Below are positions 27,333 through 36,614 of a stretch of 64,000 nt of DNA, in pieces. Both the position numbers and the translations under genes were made by a program. Source of the stretch: Parapedobacter indicus. Lineage in GTDB: Bacteria; Bacteroidota; Bacteroidia; Sphingobacteriales; Sphingobacteriaceae. A model generated the notes under the pieces. That model ran no database searches. It saw nothing but the letters and a program-made list of their open reading frames with translations, and was not told where the DNA came from. How positions within the stretch are numbered: the first letter of the stretch is position 1; every line of letters starts with the position of its first letter. The stretch lies in contig NZ_FOQO01000012.1 in assembly GCF_900113765.1 (NCBI RefSeq), forward strand, positions 62,001 through 126,000, in the 5' to 3' direction.

Positions 27333-27791
27333 ATGAAACACAAGACATTCAAACAAGCATTCATGCAGCTATTTATGCTTGTTGCGCTCGGCTTTACGGT
27401 GTTTGGTTTTACCGCTAACTTGGGGTTGGACAGTTACGAAATCTATCTCAACAACAAGCTCATCCTGAAACAGTACGTGAATCAGCCCCTGAGTTTGCGG
27501 AAACTGCAATTGGAGAAGGCAAATGCAAATGACCAACTGCGTATTAATTATACGCACTGTCATGGAAATGGGGTCGGCACGGATCGGAGTATTGCCATTA
27601 AAGACGAACGTGGAAACACGCTTAAGAAATGGGATTTTGCCGATGGTAAAGGAGCGAACACCAACATGATAATCGCGGTAGGGGAGTTGTCGCGATTGGA
27701 AAGGGAACATGCTAATCAAGACCTAAGCCTGCATTATGCATCACGGGAACTTCCCAAGGGGGAAGTATTGGCGTTTTTGCGGATGGAATGA
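27333..27791 (+). CDS. Small exported or membrane-anchored protein downstream of LytS/LytTR
   Basis: A 152-aa protein with one hydrophobic N-terminal segment (residues ~10-28, LFMLVALGFTVFGFTANLG) acting as signal or anchor. The mature part contains SYEIYLNNKLILKQYVNQPLSLRKLQLEKANANDQLRINYTHCHGNGVG and a single CHG motif. I do not recognise an assigned function. It follows the two-component pair by 81 bp with a candidate LytTR operator between, so it is a likely regulatory target. Confidence 0.75.
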   Translation: MKHKTFKQAFMQLFMLVALGFTVFGFTANLGLDSYEIYLNNKLILKQYVNQPLSLRKLQLEKANANDQLRINYTHCHGNGVGTDRSIAIKDERGNTLKKWDFADGKGANTNMIIAVGELSRLEREHANQDLSLHYASRELPKGEVLAFLRME

Positions 27792-27810
27792 TGGCTGGTC
27801 GGTTACTGAA

Positions 27811-27844
27811 CAACGCCCGATGCGACCGTACGCATCGGGCGTTG
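27811..27844. terminator. Perfect 14-bp hairpin between convergent gene ends
   Basis: CAACGCCCGATGCG / CGCATCGGGCGTTG with a 6-nt loop, between the end of the exported protein gene (+) and the 3' end of the tRNA (-). There is no T-run on either side, so it is a possible bidirectional terminator or RNA 3'-end barrier, not a textbook one. Confidence 0.55.
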
Positions 27845-27845
27845 A

Positions 27846-27921
27846 TGGAGCGAAAGACGAGGCTCGAACTCGCGACCCTCGGCTTGGGAAGCTGATGCTC
27901 TACCAACTGAGCTACTTTCGC
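27846..27921 (-). tRNA. tRNA-Gly (anticodon CCC)
   Basis: Folded by hand on the minus strand: acceptor stem GCGAAAG / CTTTCGC, D arm GCTC-AGTTGGTA-GAGC, anticodon loop TTCCCAA giving CCC, T arm CGCGAGTTCGAGCCTCG with the GTTCGAG signature, and an encoded CCA 3' end (27846-27848). 76 nt. The anticodon stem TCAGC / GCCGA has one A-C mismatch in the middle. Confidence 0.93.
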
Positions 27922-28011
27922 TGATATTCCTGCTGTCAGCAAATGTAACGCAGTGGACGGTTATTTTCCAATTATTTTTTAATCTTTTATCGCGGATCAG
28001 TGTCGCATTTG

Positions 28012-29130
28012 TCATTCCAAATTATCGGCAGTAACCTCATCCAAAAATTTCTTTACCTGGTTTGCCACGAATCGGTTCTCATGGTCCAGCAAAGCAGCTA
28101 CCCGCAAAAGCAGGGCCTGGTTTTCCGGAAGGTACTTACGCAGGCTTTCCAACCCCGCAGTCAATACGGGGCCATTCATGGGCGGCAAGTGGCGTGCAAT
28201 ATCCAGTAGAACCGTATCATCGGGATGGTCGCACGCGCCGATTTTCCTGAGTAGCGCTGGCTTCAATGCATACTGAACACAGTCAAATTCGGCCCATAGT
28301 GCTTGCTGGAACGCCGACTCCGCACACCACGCCTGCGGCACTGCCTCGATGGCATGGGCCGCCAGGTTGTATGATTCACTGCATACTAGATCAAGCACCC
28401 GGTCTTTTAGGACTCCGGGAGTATCGGATAGGAGACTGAGCCGATTCAACGCCCAATGGCGATCCCATACACTGGCGCTGTTCAGAATAGCAAGCAAATA
28501 ATTCGCATCCAAGGCTTGCTCCGTCGCCTTTACCACCTCTCGCTGCGTGTCGCCGTATATCAGGTTCCAGATTGTATAGGTGGTAAAAACCGCTCCTTTT
28601 ACTACATATTGCAGCACATTCTGGGAAGTGGCACCGGTAATTCCATCCAATACTCCGATGACGGGACGCATAGGTACCAGCTCTTCGTAGGTAAATGAGC
28701 CGATCGGTGACAGGCTGTCGGTTAAGATATCGTGCAGCCGCAGGTATTCGTCCAGGGTGAACGGCTCATGTTCCGCCTTACTGAGAAACTCGTGGGGCGG
28801 CAATTCAAAACCGAGGTATCTTCCGGTCACATTCCAATATAGATTTACGCGCAGCAACCGGCAACTGTTATCAAAGCACACTTCCGTAACCACGCTGCGA
28901 TAATACGAGACAGGCTTTCCTTCCAAAGACATCAGTTGAAACAAGGTGTCTTTCGGTGCCGCGGTTTCACCCGTGTCAATAGGAATCGGGTGTATGAGGT
29001 ATACATCCTGGGGCAGCGTGGGTTCTGTGAAATAGCGGATCGGTGCTACTTGTTGCTGACTCCACGCAACGGTGTTCCCGCATAACGACACGACCAGCAC
29101 GATCCCCATCGTAAGAACACGATTCATCAT
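28012..29130 (-). CDS. Secreted protein with FMN-attachment-like TGATS motif and helical repeats
   Basis: A 372-aa protein with a signal peptide (MMNRVLTMGIVLVVSLCGNTVAWS). The middle part, SKAEHEPFTLDEYLRLHDIL (117-136) and VLDGITGATSQNVLQYVVKGAVFTTYT (160-186), resembles the FMN_bind domain of RnfG/NqrC, where FMN is linked to a Thr in [S/T]GAT[S/T]; the candidate is Thr168. The C-terminal 170 residues are HEAT-like helices. A strong AGGAGG precedes the ATG and overlaps the stop of the FAD oxidoreductase gene (11-bp gap). Last gene of the second Sus locus. The flavin role is inference. Confidence 0.65.
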   Translation of the reverse strand: MMNRVLTMGIVLVVSLCGNTVAWSQQQVAPIRYFTEPTLPQDVYLIHPIPIDTGETAAPKDTLFQLMSLEGKPVSYYRSVVTEVCFDNSCRLLRVNLYWNVTGRYLGFELPPHEFLSKAEHEPFTLDEYLRLHDILTDSLSPIGSFTYEELVPMRPVIGVLDGITGATSQNVLQYVVKGAVFTTYTIWNLIYGDTQREVVKATEQALDANYLLAILNSASVWDRHWALNRLSLLSDTPGVLKDRVLDLVCSESYNLAAHAIEAVPQAWCAESAFQQALWAEFDCVQYALKPALLRKIGACDHPDDTVLLDIARHLPPMNGPVLTAGLESLRKYLPENQALLLRVAALLDHENRFVANQVKKFLDEVTADNLE

Positions 29131-29141
29131 GACTTACCTCC

Positions 29142-30509
29142 TCATGTGTATTGTGCCGGAACGATCGCCCCGTGTCCAGTTAGGAGTTGCCTGAGGTCTG
29201 CCATCGGCACATCTGCCGGCGTTTTGCCCTGGCTGTGAGCAATCACCGCTGCCGCCGCTGCTGCTTGCCCCATACCCATGCAGGATGCCTGCACGCGCAA
29301 GGCCGAGTTGGCCAACCGGTCGCTGCCTAAACAACGGCCGGCAACAATCAGGTTGCGGCTTCCCTGGGGAATGAGCGCGCGCAAAGGTATGGTTGCTACA
29401 AAACCCTCTTTCAGGTGTTTCGGTACCACACCGTTTTCGTCGTGTAGGTCTATCGGATAGTACGAATAGGAAACCGCATCGTCAAAAATCCGGCCCGTCA
29501 CGTAGTCTTCGTGGGTAATCTGATAGGTGCTGTCGATGCGGTAAGTCTCACGGGAAGCCGTTTCATGCTGCATATCCAATACTTTCAGGCGTTCCAGCCC
29601 CGGCAGCGTACGCAGGAATTTTACGGTCCGCAGCAGTGACGCTCGCCCCTTTAGGTTGGCAATGGTATGCGATGTAGAGGTAGTTGCATCGGCGGCTGCA
29701 ATGTGCTGTACGTTGTCGCCGGCTTTATGCAGCAACGACCCCACATTGAGAAACTCGCCCTTAACGAGGATACCGCGGTCGACCGCCTCTTTAAACGCGC
29801 GGGTGATCTGTGGCATATCAAGCTGGTCAAGCGAATAGCCACCGATGCGGAACATTAGTGTGCCGGGTTGGATCTCCGCTCCGCGCAATCGGTTGAATCC
29901 CGCTAGGGATACGGCTAATGCGTTTCCGGTACAGTCGATCAATTGGTTGCATACGATCTCGGTCTGTGTACCTTTCCCAACAGTGGTTACCTTCCACCCA
30001 CCCTTCGGATGTTCTACAATTTCCGCCGGCGTCTCGTAAAAGCGAATGTCTACCCCCGCTTCCACACATTTATCCTCAATGACCAAGGCATAAAGCGGGC
30101 CATTCAAATGCACTTGATGTTTCCAGTGCTGGCGACCGTGCGGGACAGAAAAATCCGGCAGTTGATCATCGTTCAATGCCACCGCTTCCTGTACCAATTC
30201 CCACCCGATACCGCCGATAACCTGTTTGCCCCAGGCAAAGAAAAGACCGGGGAATGCCACCCCGCCGGTTGTCGTTGTTCCGCCCAGCATGCTTCCGTTT
30301 TCGACCAGGATCGTTTTCTTGCCTGCACGGCCCGCCTGTATAGCGGCAACCACCCCGGCGGTACCGCCGCCGATCACCAGGATGTCGGTGTGCAATGTTT
30401 CTTTCTTAATCGGCTGGGGCCGCTGGATCACTTCTCCGTTGAGTAGCCGGGGCGCAGTTAGCCCCAAGGAGAATGCGCCCATCGTGGCAATTGCTGCCCT
30501 CCGTTTCAT
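29142..30509 (-). CDS. Exported FAD-dependent oxidoreductase (FAD_oxidored family)
   Basis: About 455 aa. The N-terminus MKRRAAIATMGAFSLGL looks like a Tat signal (Arg-Arg, hydrophobic core), as expected for a cofactor-loaded protein exported folded. The Rossmann FAD motif DILVIGGGTAGVVAAIQAGRAG follows near residue 42-63, then GTTTTGGVAFPG and the C-terminal RNLIVAGRCLGSDRLANSALRVQASCMGMGQAAAAAA, typical of FAD_oxidored proteins in glycan loci. An ATG at 30518 is also possible. It lies 31 bp after susD and just before the TGATS-motif gene. Confidence 0.85.
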   Translation of the reverse strand: MKRRAAIATMGAFSLGLTAPRLLNGEVIQRPQPIKKETLHTDILVIGGGTAGVVAAIQAGRAGKKTILVENGSMLGGTTTTGGVAFPGLFFAWGKQVIGGIGWELVQEAVALNDDQLPDFSVPHGRQHWKHQVHLNGPLYALVIEDKCVEAGVDIRFYETPAEIVEHPKGGWKVTTVGKGTQTEIVCNQLIDCTGNALAVSLAGFNRLRGAEIQPGTLMFRIGGYSLDQLDMPQITRAFKEAVDRGILVKGEFLNVGSLLHKAGDNVQHIAAADATTSTSHTIANLKGRASLLRTVKFLRTLPGLERLKVLDMQHETASRETYRIDSTYQITHEDYVTGRIFDDAVSYSYYPIDLHDENGVVPKHLKEGFVATIPLRALIPQGSRNLIVAGRCLGSDRLANSALRVQASCMGMGQAAAAAAVIAHSQGKTPADVPMADLRQLLTGHGAIVPAQYT

Positions 30510-30549
30510 TTTGTCCATTTGTTTTCGTATCTGTTTGTTTCTGGATGTA

Positions 30550-32034
30550 TCAGTAGCCCGGGTTCTGGTCGATTGCCGGGTCTATTGCGTTGTTAAAATT
30601 CGTTTCAGAAAGCGGAATCGGCCATAGCAGATGTTTCTGGACCACCGGTTTCCTTTTGCCATGCAGGATGAGGTCATCAAGCTTTCCGGTCCGTTTCAGT
30701 TCGAACCACCGTTTGCCCTCATAGACAAACTCATAACCCCGTTCACGGGTAACAAGGTCTATAAATGCTTCGACCGTATAATCTGCTGAATCAAAGTCGA
30801 CCTCAGCCGGGATATTCGGAGCGTATCCGTACGCCCGCCGGTGCACTTTGTTCAGCGCTTCCATGGCCGCTGCGCTGACGGTGTTTTCGGCCCGGGCACT
30901 TGCCTCGGCGAAGATCAGCAGCGCATCGGATAGCCGGTAGATGGGCAGGTCGTTTCCGGCGGTATTTCGGTCGAGCGCACCCGGGTCCGCGTACTTGGCA
31001 CTGACCAACGTGTTGGGACCCAACCCGAAATCAATCTGATCCCAAAGCTGTTTCCTGATATCACGGTCATCCCAGTCGAGGTAGTTCGGGTTTGTGGCAT
31101 CGCCATGAACGGCGTAGGCACCCGTACCATCGGCCGTAAGCAGTTTGGTACTGGGGTGGTTGGATATCCACAGGATGTAATTGCCCTGTCCCGGTAGGCG
31201 GGCATACTTCAGCGCGAAAATCTCCTCACTGCTTGCCATAATGTCGGGGCCAAAGATGTTGTATTGAAAATCTTCTTTGCTGCTCACGCTGACCAAACTG
31301 AACCCGGCCTGTGCCACCTCATTGGCCTGTTCGGCGGCTTCGCTATACCGGTTCAACTGCAAAAACACTTCGGCAAGCAGCGTCTTGGCGGCCCACTTGG
31401 TGGCTCTGCCACTGGCCGATGCGGTTTCAGGCAGTTCACTCGCGGCAGCAGTCAGATCCGCCAGGATGAGTTGATAGACCTCGTCTTCCGTACTGCGCGG
31501 CAGGTCTTTCTCGGCCATGTTCGCTTCCGTACGCAGGGGCACCCCGCCCCAGTTTCTTACCAATTGGAAATAGGAAAATGCCCGCAGAAATCGGGCTTCA
31601 GCTACGTAAACTCTAAACGCTTCTTTCTCAGAGGCGTTAGCGATGACGAGGTTTGCATTTCGTACGGTGAGGTAGAAGGCGTTCCAAAAGCCCTGTATCC
31701 GTGTAATATTTGCATCGTCCAACCCCTGGTAATTGCTCAGAGGCGTCCAGCTGCCGCGGCCGTACATCCAGTCCGACTGGCACTCCAGCGTGGCAATGTA
31801 GTTTGGCATCAGGTCTTTCCGAAGCGGCGGGTAAATGGCGTTGACCGCCGCTTCCACTTCTGCTTCGGTGTTGTAAAAATTTTCTTCCGAGATCTGTTTG
31901 GGCGCTTCTTCAAGGGCCTTTTCACAGGCAGCGAAAAGCAAGGCCATGCAAAGCGAGGTGACCAATTTTATCATTCCGGTAAAAGGTATGTTGGAAGGTT
32001 TTGGGAAACCTACAGTGTTTATCAGCGTTTTCAT
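30550..32034 (-). CDS. SusD/RagB-family outer-membrane lipoprotein
   Basis: A 494-aa SusD homologue. The lipobox is in MIKLVTSLCMALLFAAC; that Met (31974) gives a 17-residue signal, whereas the ATG at 32034, 21 bp after susC, adds 20 residues. I list the longer form because of the usual tight spacing to susC, but the start is open. Diagnostic parts are EKALEEAPKQISEENFYNTEAEVEAAVNAIY, ARFLRAFSYFQLVRNWGGVPL, and the C-terminal RGYEFVYEGKRWFELKRTG. It partners the upstream SusC. Confidence 0.93.
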   Translation of the reverse strand: MKTLINTVGFPKPSNIPFTGMIKLVTSLCMALLFAACEKALEEAPKQISEENFYNTEAEVEAAVNAIYPPLRKDLMPNYIATLECQSDWMYGRGSWTPLSNYQGLDDANITRIQGFWNAFYLTVRNANLVIANASEKEAFRVYVAEARFLRAFSYFQLVRNWGGVPLRTEANMAEKDLPRSTEDEVYQLILADLTAAASELPETASASGRATKWAAKTLLAEVFLQLNRYSEAAEQANEVAQAGFSLVSVSSKEDFQYNIFGPDIMASSEEIFALKYARLPGQGNYILWISNHPSTKLLTADGTGAYAVHGDATNPNYLDWDDRDIRKQLWDQIDFGLGPNTLVSAKYADPGALDRNTAGNDLPIYRLSDALLIFAEASARAENTVSAAAMEALNKVHRRAYGYAPNIPAEVDFDSADYTVEAFIDLVTRERGYEFVYEGKRWFELKRTGKLDDLILHGKRKPVVQKHLLWPIPLSETNFNNAIDPAIDQNPGY

Positions 32035-32055
32035 GCGATTGTATCTAAGAATTAT

Positions 32056-35000
32056 TTAAAATCCGGCGCGGATACCAAACGTAACCGATTTTGCCGATGG
32101 ATAGCTGTTGTGATCAAGCCGGAAGTTCGTTTCCGGATCCCACCAGGTGTAGTTGGTCAGGGTAAACAGGTTCTGGCCGCTTACATATACCTGAATGCGC
32201 TGAACCTTATTGATATTCAGTGCCGTCAACGGTAAGTTGTAACCAAGCGAGATGTTCTTCAACCGAAGGTATGATCCATCTTCAATAAAGCGGGTAGAAA
32301 CCTTTACCGGCGTTGAACGGCTGATCCGTGGATAGTCGGCATCGGTTCGATCGGTTGTCCAATGGTTTTCGTAAACACTTTTGGGCATGTTCAGACCAAA
32401 CCCATAGTCCATTGTATTGGTGATGGAACTGGCGTTGAAAATATCATTTCCATAGATACCTTGCAGAAAAAATGAAAACTCAACGTTCCGGTAGTTCATG
32501 ACCGAGTTGAACCCATAGGTGAAATCGGGGTTTGCATTGCCTATATAGGTCTTATCACCCGAACTGATGCTGCCATCCCCGTTTATATCGCGGTATATAA
32601 TGTCGCCTTTTTCATCATAGCCATCCTCGATGTATCCCCAGAATTGGCCAACCGGTCGGCCTTCCCGCAGGATACTCGTGGCGTCACTGACGATGATCAT
32701 ACCAATGTTGTCACGTAAAACATCCTCCTGGTTATACAAGCTGACGACTTTATTCCGGTTGAACGCGATGTTGGCGTTAATATCCCAGGAAAAGTTGTCC
32801 GTAAAAGGCCGTGCTTCGATGCCGAACTCGAACCCTTTGTTTTGTACTTTCCCCACATTGCGGATGGCCGTGGTGTAGCCCATGGATGCCGGCAGGCGCA
32901 CGTCGCTCAGCAGGTCACGCGTATTCTTCAGGTAATAATCGGCCGTCAGCAGGATGCGGTTACTCAGGAGGCCTACGTCCACACCGATATCCAGCTGTTC
33001 CGTGGTTTCCCAGGTCAGGTCGTTTGGCAGCCGGGTAGACGGGCCGACGGTGTTGAAATATTCATTGTTGAAGATGGTTTTACCCGCGGACAGCAAGTTT
33101 AATGTGGTGTAGGGGCCGATGGCCTGGCTGCCGGTGAGCCCCCAGCTCGCCCGTAGTTTCAGGTCAGAGATCGTCGATATACCGGCCATGAAGTCCTCGT
33201 TTGAGATGCGCCACGCCAGTGCAGCCGAGGGGAAATTCCCCCACTTGCTTCCTGGTGAGTAACGGGACGATCCGTCGCGGCGGAAACTCACTGTAGCAAG
33301 GTAACGATCGTCGTAACTGTAGTTGGCACGTCCGAGGAAAGACACCAGTGCCGATTTTACGTAATTCGAACCCGGTACGCCCGGTGTGCCTGCCGCCCCA
33401 AGGTTGTAGGTTTCATAAATATCGGAGAGAAAATCCGTTCCCCCGGCGTTGACTGATGTGTTGATGAAATTCTGGTAGGTAACGCCTGCCACTGCGGCAA
33501 GGGTGTGTTTATCGAAGGTTTTGGTATAGTTCAGCGTATTTTCATTCAATAAGCTGGCCTGCTGGGTGGTAGATATATTAGCGATTCCCGGGCTGTCGAA
33601 AAACAAGGTGGTTGTGTAGTTGTCCGAACGGTCGTCCCGGTTTTCCAGTCCTCCCGCTACCTTCAATATAAGCTCCGGCGTGATCCGGTAGGAGATTGCG
33701 GCGTTGATCAGCGCTACGTTGGCCTTGGTTTGGGCGGAGCTTTCGTTGATCCAGTTGATCGGGTTACGCAGGTCGGTGGCCAAGAACGGATATGCGGTGT
33801 GAAGAATACGGTAGGAACCGTCTTCGTTGTAGGGGGTGAGGATCGGTGGGGCAGAAATGGCCGCTGCGATCATGGAATTACCGCGGCTTCCACCGCCGCT
33901 GTCCCGCCGTTCGGTTGTCAGGCGGGAGAGGACCATGTTCAGTTCCGCGGAGAATTTGTCATTTATTTGGTGGTTAACGCTGCTCTGCAGCGAATAGCGG
34001 TCGTAGTTACTCCCTTTGATGATACCGTCCTGCCCAAAGAAGCTTCCACCGATGGAAAACTGTGTCTTTTCATTCCCCCCGCTTACACCAAGTGCTGCTG
34101 TGGCCATCGGTGCACGTTGAAATACGAAATCCTGCCAGTCAAACCCGCTACCAAACGCTGCGATCTGATCGTCCGTGAAATACGGAGCCACCTTATCGTT
34201 CACTGCCTGCTGGTTATAGAAATGTGCATATTCCTGGGCATTCATTAGGTCGATCTTGCGGATCAACTGCTGGGTACTGTAGCTGGTTTCAAACGATACA
34301 TTCGTGCGGCCGGCCTTTCCCTTTTTGGTCGTGATGATCACTACCCCATTGGCACCACGCGAGCCGTAGATGGCGGTGGCCGATGCATCCTTCAGGATCT
34401 CGATACTTTCGATATCGGCGGTATTGACCACGGAGGGGTTTGATCCCGCAATCGGAAAGCCGTCAATCACATACAGCGGTTCGTTACTTCCCTGGATCGA
34501 ATTGCCGCCCCGCACCCGGACCGACAGGCTCGGACCGGGGGCGCCGGAGCTTTGCCGGATGTGCACACCGGGCGCCCGGCCCGCTAGTGCCTGTAGCGCA
34601 TTGGCATTTGGAAAGGCATTGACTTCTTGTGCTTTCACCTGGGCCACCGCACCGGTAAGGTCTTTTTTCTTCACGGTTCCGTATCCAACCACGATCACCT
34701 CATCGATGTCTTGTATGCTCTCCGTAAGGGTGACGTCAAGTGTCTTGCCTTCGGTCACGGTGATCACTTGCTCCAGATACCCCAGTCTTCGGAATACCAG
34801 CACCTCGCCTGTGGTTGCCTGAATGCGGTATTGTCCGGATGCTCCCGTCGAGGTTACCCGCGAGGTTCCTTTTACCTGAACGGTTACATCGGCAACAGGG
34901 CCGTTTAGGTCGCTCACGATCCCCGTGATGTAGTAGGGTTGAACGGAGCGACTCGGCGGATTTTCCTGACGTGGACTAACGGGTAGGTCCCCAGGTCTGT

Positions 35001-35352
35001 TGCGTGCCACCCGTTCCAGCACAATGACGCGGTTTCTGCGCAACTCATAGAGAATTCCTTTGTCTTCGAGCAGGTAGTCCAGCACTTCGTTGAGTTTTTT
35101 ACGCTTAAAGTCAAAGCTGACCCGCTCGCGGTCATCGAGCAGCTGGTTACCGTAGAAAACAGTCAAACCGGTTTCTTTTCTGATCATACCGAAGGCATCG
35201 GCCAGCGATACATTCTCTGCCTTCATGGTGACCATCCGGTCAGTGATGTCCTGGTTTTCGATTTCAGCCTGGGTCGTCGTCGCGAAGAATATCCACGACA
35301 TTGTCAGCAAAAGCATTCGCTTCCTGATCACGGTTCTTTTGATGTTGTTCAT
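32056..35352 (-). CDS. SusC/RagA TonB-dependent transporter with STN domain
   Basis: A 1098-aa outer-membrane transporter. Signal peptide to about residue 30, STN domain about 38-112 (VSLADAFGMIRKETGLTVFYG), carboxypeptidase-like regulatory domain about 140-212 (YYITGIVSDLNGPVADVTVQVKGTSR), plug with VIVVGYGTVKKKDLTGAVAQV near 218-240 and IEILKDASATAIYGSRGANGVVIITT, then the barrel ending FGIRAGF. The STN domain pairs it with the FecR encoded 105 bp upstream. A GGGAAATTCCC palindrome lies 29-39 bp before the ATG. Confidence 0.95.
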   Translation of the reverse strand: MNNIKRTVIRKRMLLLTMSWIFFATTTQAEIENQDITDRMVTMKAENVSLADAFGMIRKETGLTVFYGNQLLDDRERVSFDFKRKKLNEVLDYLLEDKGILYELRRNRVIVLERVARNRPGDLPVSPRQENPPSRSVQPYYITGIVSDLNGPVADVTVQVKGTSRVTSTGASGQYRIQATTGEVLVFRRLGYLEQVITVTEGKTLDVTLTESIQDIDEVIVVGYGTVKKKDLTGAVAQVKAQEVNAFPNANALQALAGRAPGVHIRQSSGAPGPSLSVRVRGGNSIQGSNEPLYVIDGFPIAGSNPSVVNTADIESIEILKDASATAIYGSRGANGVVIITTKKGKAGRTNVSFETSYSTQQLIRKIDLMNAQEYAHFYNQQAVNDKVAPYFTDDQIAAFGSGFDWQDFVFQRAPMATAALGVSGGNEKTQFSIGGSFFGQDGIIKGSNYDRYSLQSSVNHQINDKFSAELNMVLSRLTTERRDSGGGSRGNSMIAAAISAPPILTPYNEDGSYRILHTAYPFLATDLRNPINWINESSAQTKANVALINAAISYRITPELILKVAGGLENRDDRSDNYTTTLFFDSPGIANISTTQQASLLNENTLNYTKTFDKHTLAAVAGVTYQNFINTSVNAGGTDFLSDIYETYNLGAAGTPGVPGSNYVKSALVSFLGRANYSYDDRYLATVSFRRDGSSRYSPGSKWGNFPSAALAWRISNEDFMAGISTISDLKLRASWGLTGSQAIGPYTTLNLLSAGKTIFNNEYFNTVGPSTRLPNDLTWETTEQLDIGVDVGLLSNRILLTADYYLKNTRDLLSDVRLPASMGYTTAIRNVGKVQNKGFEFGIEARPFTDNFSWDINANIAFNRNKVVSLYNQEDVLRDNIGMIIVSDATSILREGRPVGQFWGYIEDGYDEKGDIIYRDINGDGSISSGDKTYIGNANPDFTYGFNSVMNYRNVEFSFFLQGIYGNDIFNASSITNTMDYGFGLNMPKSVYENHWTTDRTDADYPRISRSTPVKVSTRFIEDGSYLRLKNISLGYNLPLTALNINKVQRIQVYVSGQNLFTLTNYTWWDPETNFRLDHNSYPSAKSVTFGIRAGF

Positions 35353-35380
35353 TTGAATTAGTATCGTTTATAATGCTGAA

Positions 35381-35391
35381 GGGAAATTCCC
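35381..35391. repeat. GGGAAATTCCC palindrome in the second susC leader
   Basis: A perfect 11-bp palindrome 28 bp upstream of the susC ATG, with a second small hairpin CCGAT / ATCGG at 35412-35429. No TAnnTTTG box is seen in this leader. Either an operator or chance. Confidence 0.3.
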
Positions 35392-35457
35392 CTCCGGTCA
35401 CAGGTACTACACCGATACTTCAGAATCGGGTGAACGGTTGATCAGCTATTCAGGAAA

Positions 35458-36582
35458 CTAATAAAAAATCAGCGTGTCTTCCTCAATGCGGTATGAAATA
35501 TCGGTTGACGTATGAAGGTCTGAAAGGAAATAGGCAAGGTGATCTCTTTCCAGCAGGCCGCTGATCCGATGGCGGGTAAGTCTGCCGTCGGCTAGTTTTA
35601 CCGAAAGGCCATACCATCGGTTAATGACTGGAGCGAGTTCGTCGAGTGATGCGTTGTTGAAGTAGTATACACCATCTATCCAAGCGGTCGCTTCCACGGT
35701 GTCGAATGTTGCTTGTTGGAATCGGTTCCCATCAAATTCGGACATAAGGCCCGGGTGAAGAAAAATAGGCGGTTCGTTTTTTGCCGAAACTTTTACACTG
35801 CCTTCAACCAGTGCTGTCCGGATGGGCTCCTCGCGATAACTGCTTACGTTGAATCGGGTACCCAAAACCTCTACAACCGTACCCCCCGCATGAACGATGA
35901 ATGGCTTTTGCTCGTTTTTTGCGACGTCGAAATAGCCTTCCCCCTTCAAGGAAACTTCACGGAGGCTATCGTCAAATCGTGAGGGAAAATGCAGCTCTGA
36001 CGCTGAATTCAGCCATACCTTGGTCCCATCGGGCAACGTAACTTGATACGAACGCTTTGGGGGGACCACCAGCGTACTCATTACGACTTCTCGTGAGTGA
36101 ACCGACTGCAGTTCCGTTCCTACGACACGGATCTCCAATGGTCCCAAGGCATGCACCATCCCTTGGCCCGATCCGTCCAAATCAACCGCTTGGCCATCTT
36201 GGGTAAGCAACTGCACGTGGTCGGAAGTCGCAGCTATCATCGGAAATTCGATCGGAGCGGTTTGTTCCTGGTATCGGAAAATGAAAATCCCTATAATGAT
36301 TACAGCTGCCACTGCGGCATAACGCCAAAGACGCCGTATACGGGTGGTCCGTTTAGCGGTGATGCGCGCTTTCAATTGATTTAACTCGTGCTCCTGCTCC
36401 AGTCCGGACAGAAAATCGTCAACATCTATTCGTAAACGTTCTTCGTCGAACGACTGCCAAATCTGCTGTGCTGCCCCATCAGATTGCAGTAAACCAGCCA
36501 AACGAATTTCATCTGCTTCCGAAATCACGCCGGAAAGCTTCTCCATATACAACCGCCTTATCGTCTCGTATTGGGATTCCAT
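35458..36582 (-). CDS. FecR-family anti-sigma factor
   Basis: A 374-aa protein from the ATG at 36582 (MESQYETIRRLYMEKLSG); a GTG at 36606 is less likely. Cytoplasmic part to about residue 85, a membrane helix near 87-104 (YAAVAAVIIIGIFIFRY), periplasmic FecR domain (SYQVTLPDGTKVWLNSASELHFP; SLKGEGYFDVAKNEQKPF; VEVLGTRFNVSSYREEP) and a DUF4974-like C-terminus (YFNNASLDELAPVINRWYGLSV). It starts 32 bp after the sigma gene and should hold that sigma factor until SusC signals. Confidence 0.95.
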   Translation of the reverse strand: MESQYETIRRLYMEKLSGVISEADEIRLAGLLQSDGAAQQIWQSFDEERLRIDVDDFLSGLEQEHELNQLKARITAKRTTRIRRLWRYAAVAAVIIIGIFIFRYQEQTAPIEFPMIAATSDHVQLLTQDGQAVDLDGSGQGMVHALGPLEIRVVGTELQSVHSREVVMSTLVVPPKRSYQVTLPDGTKVWLNSASELHFPSRFDDSLREVSLKGEGYFDVAKNEQKPFIVHAGGTVVEVLGTRFNVSSYREEPIRTALVEGSVKVSAKNEPPIFLHPGLMSEFDGNRFQQATFDTVEATAWIDGVYYFNNASLDELAPVINRWYGLSVKLADGRLTRHRISGLLERDHLAYFLSDLHTSTDISYRIEEDTLIFY

Positions 36583-36614
36583 AGTTATAGTTACACCAGC
36601 CCGCACGAATCGGG

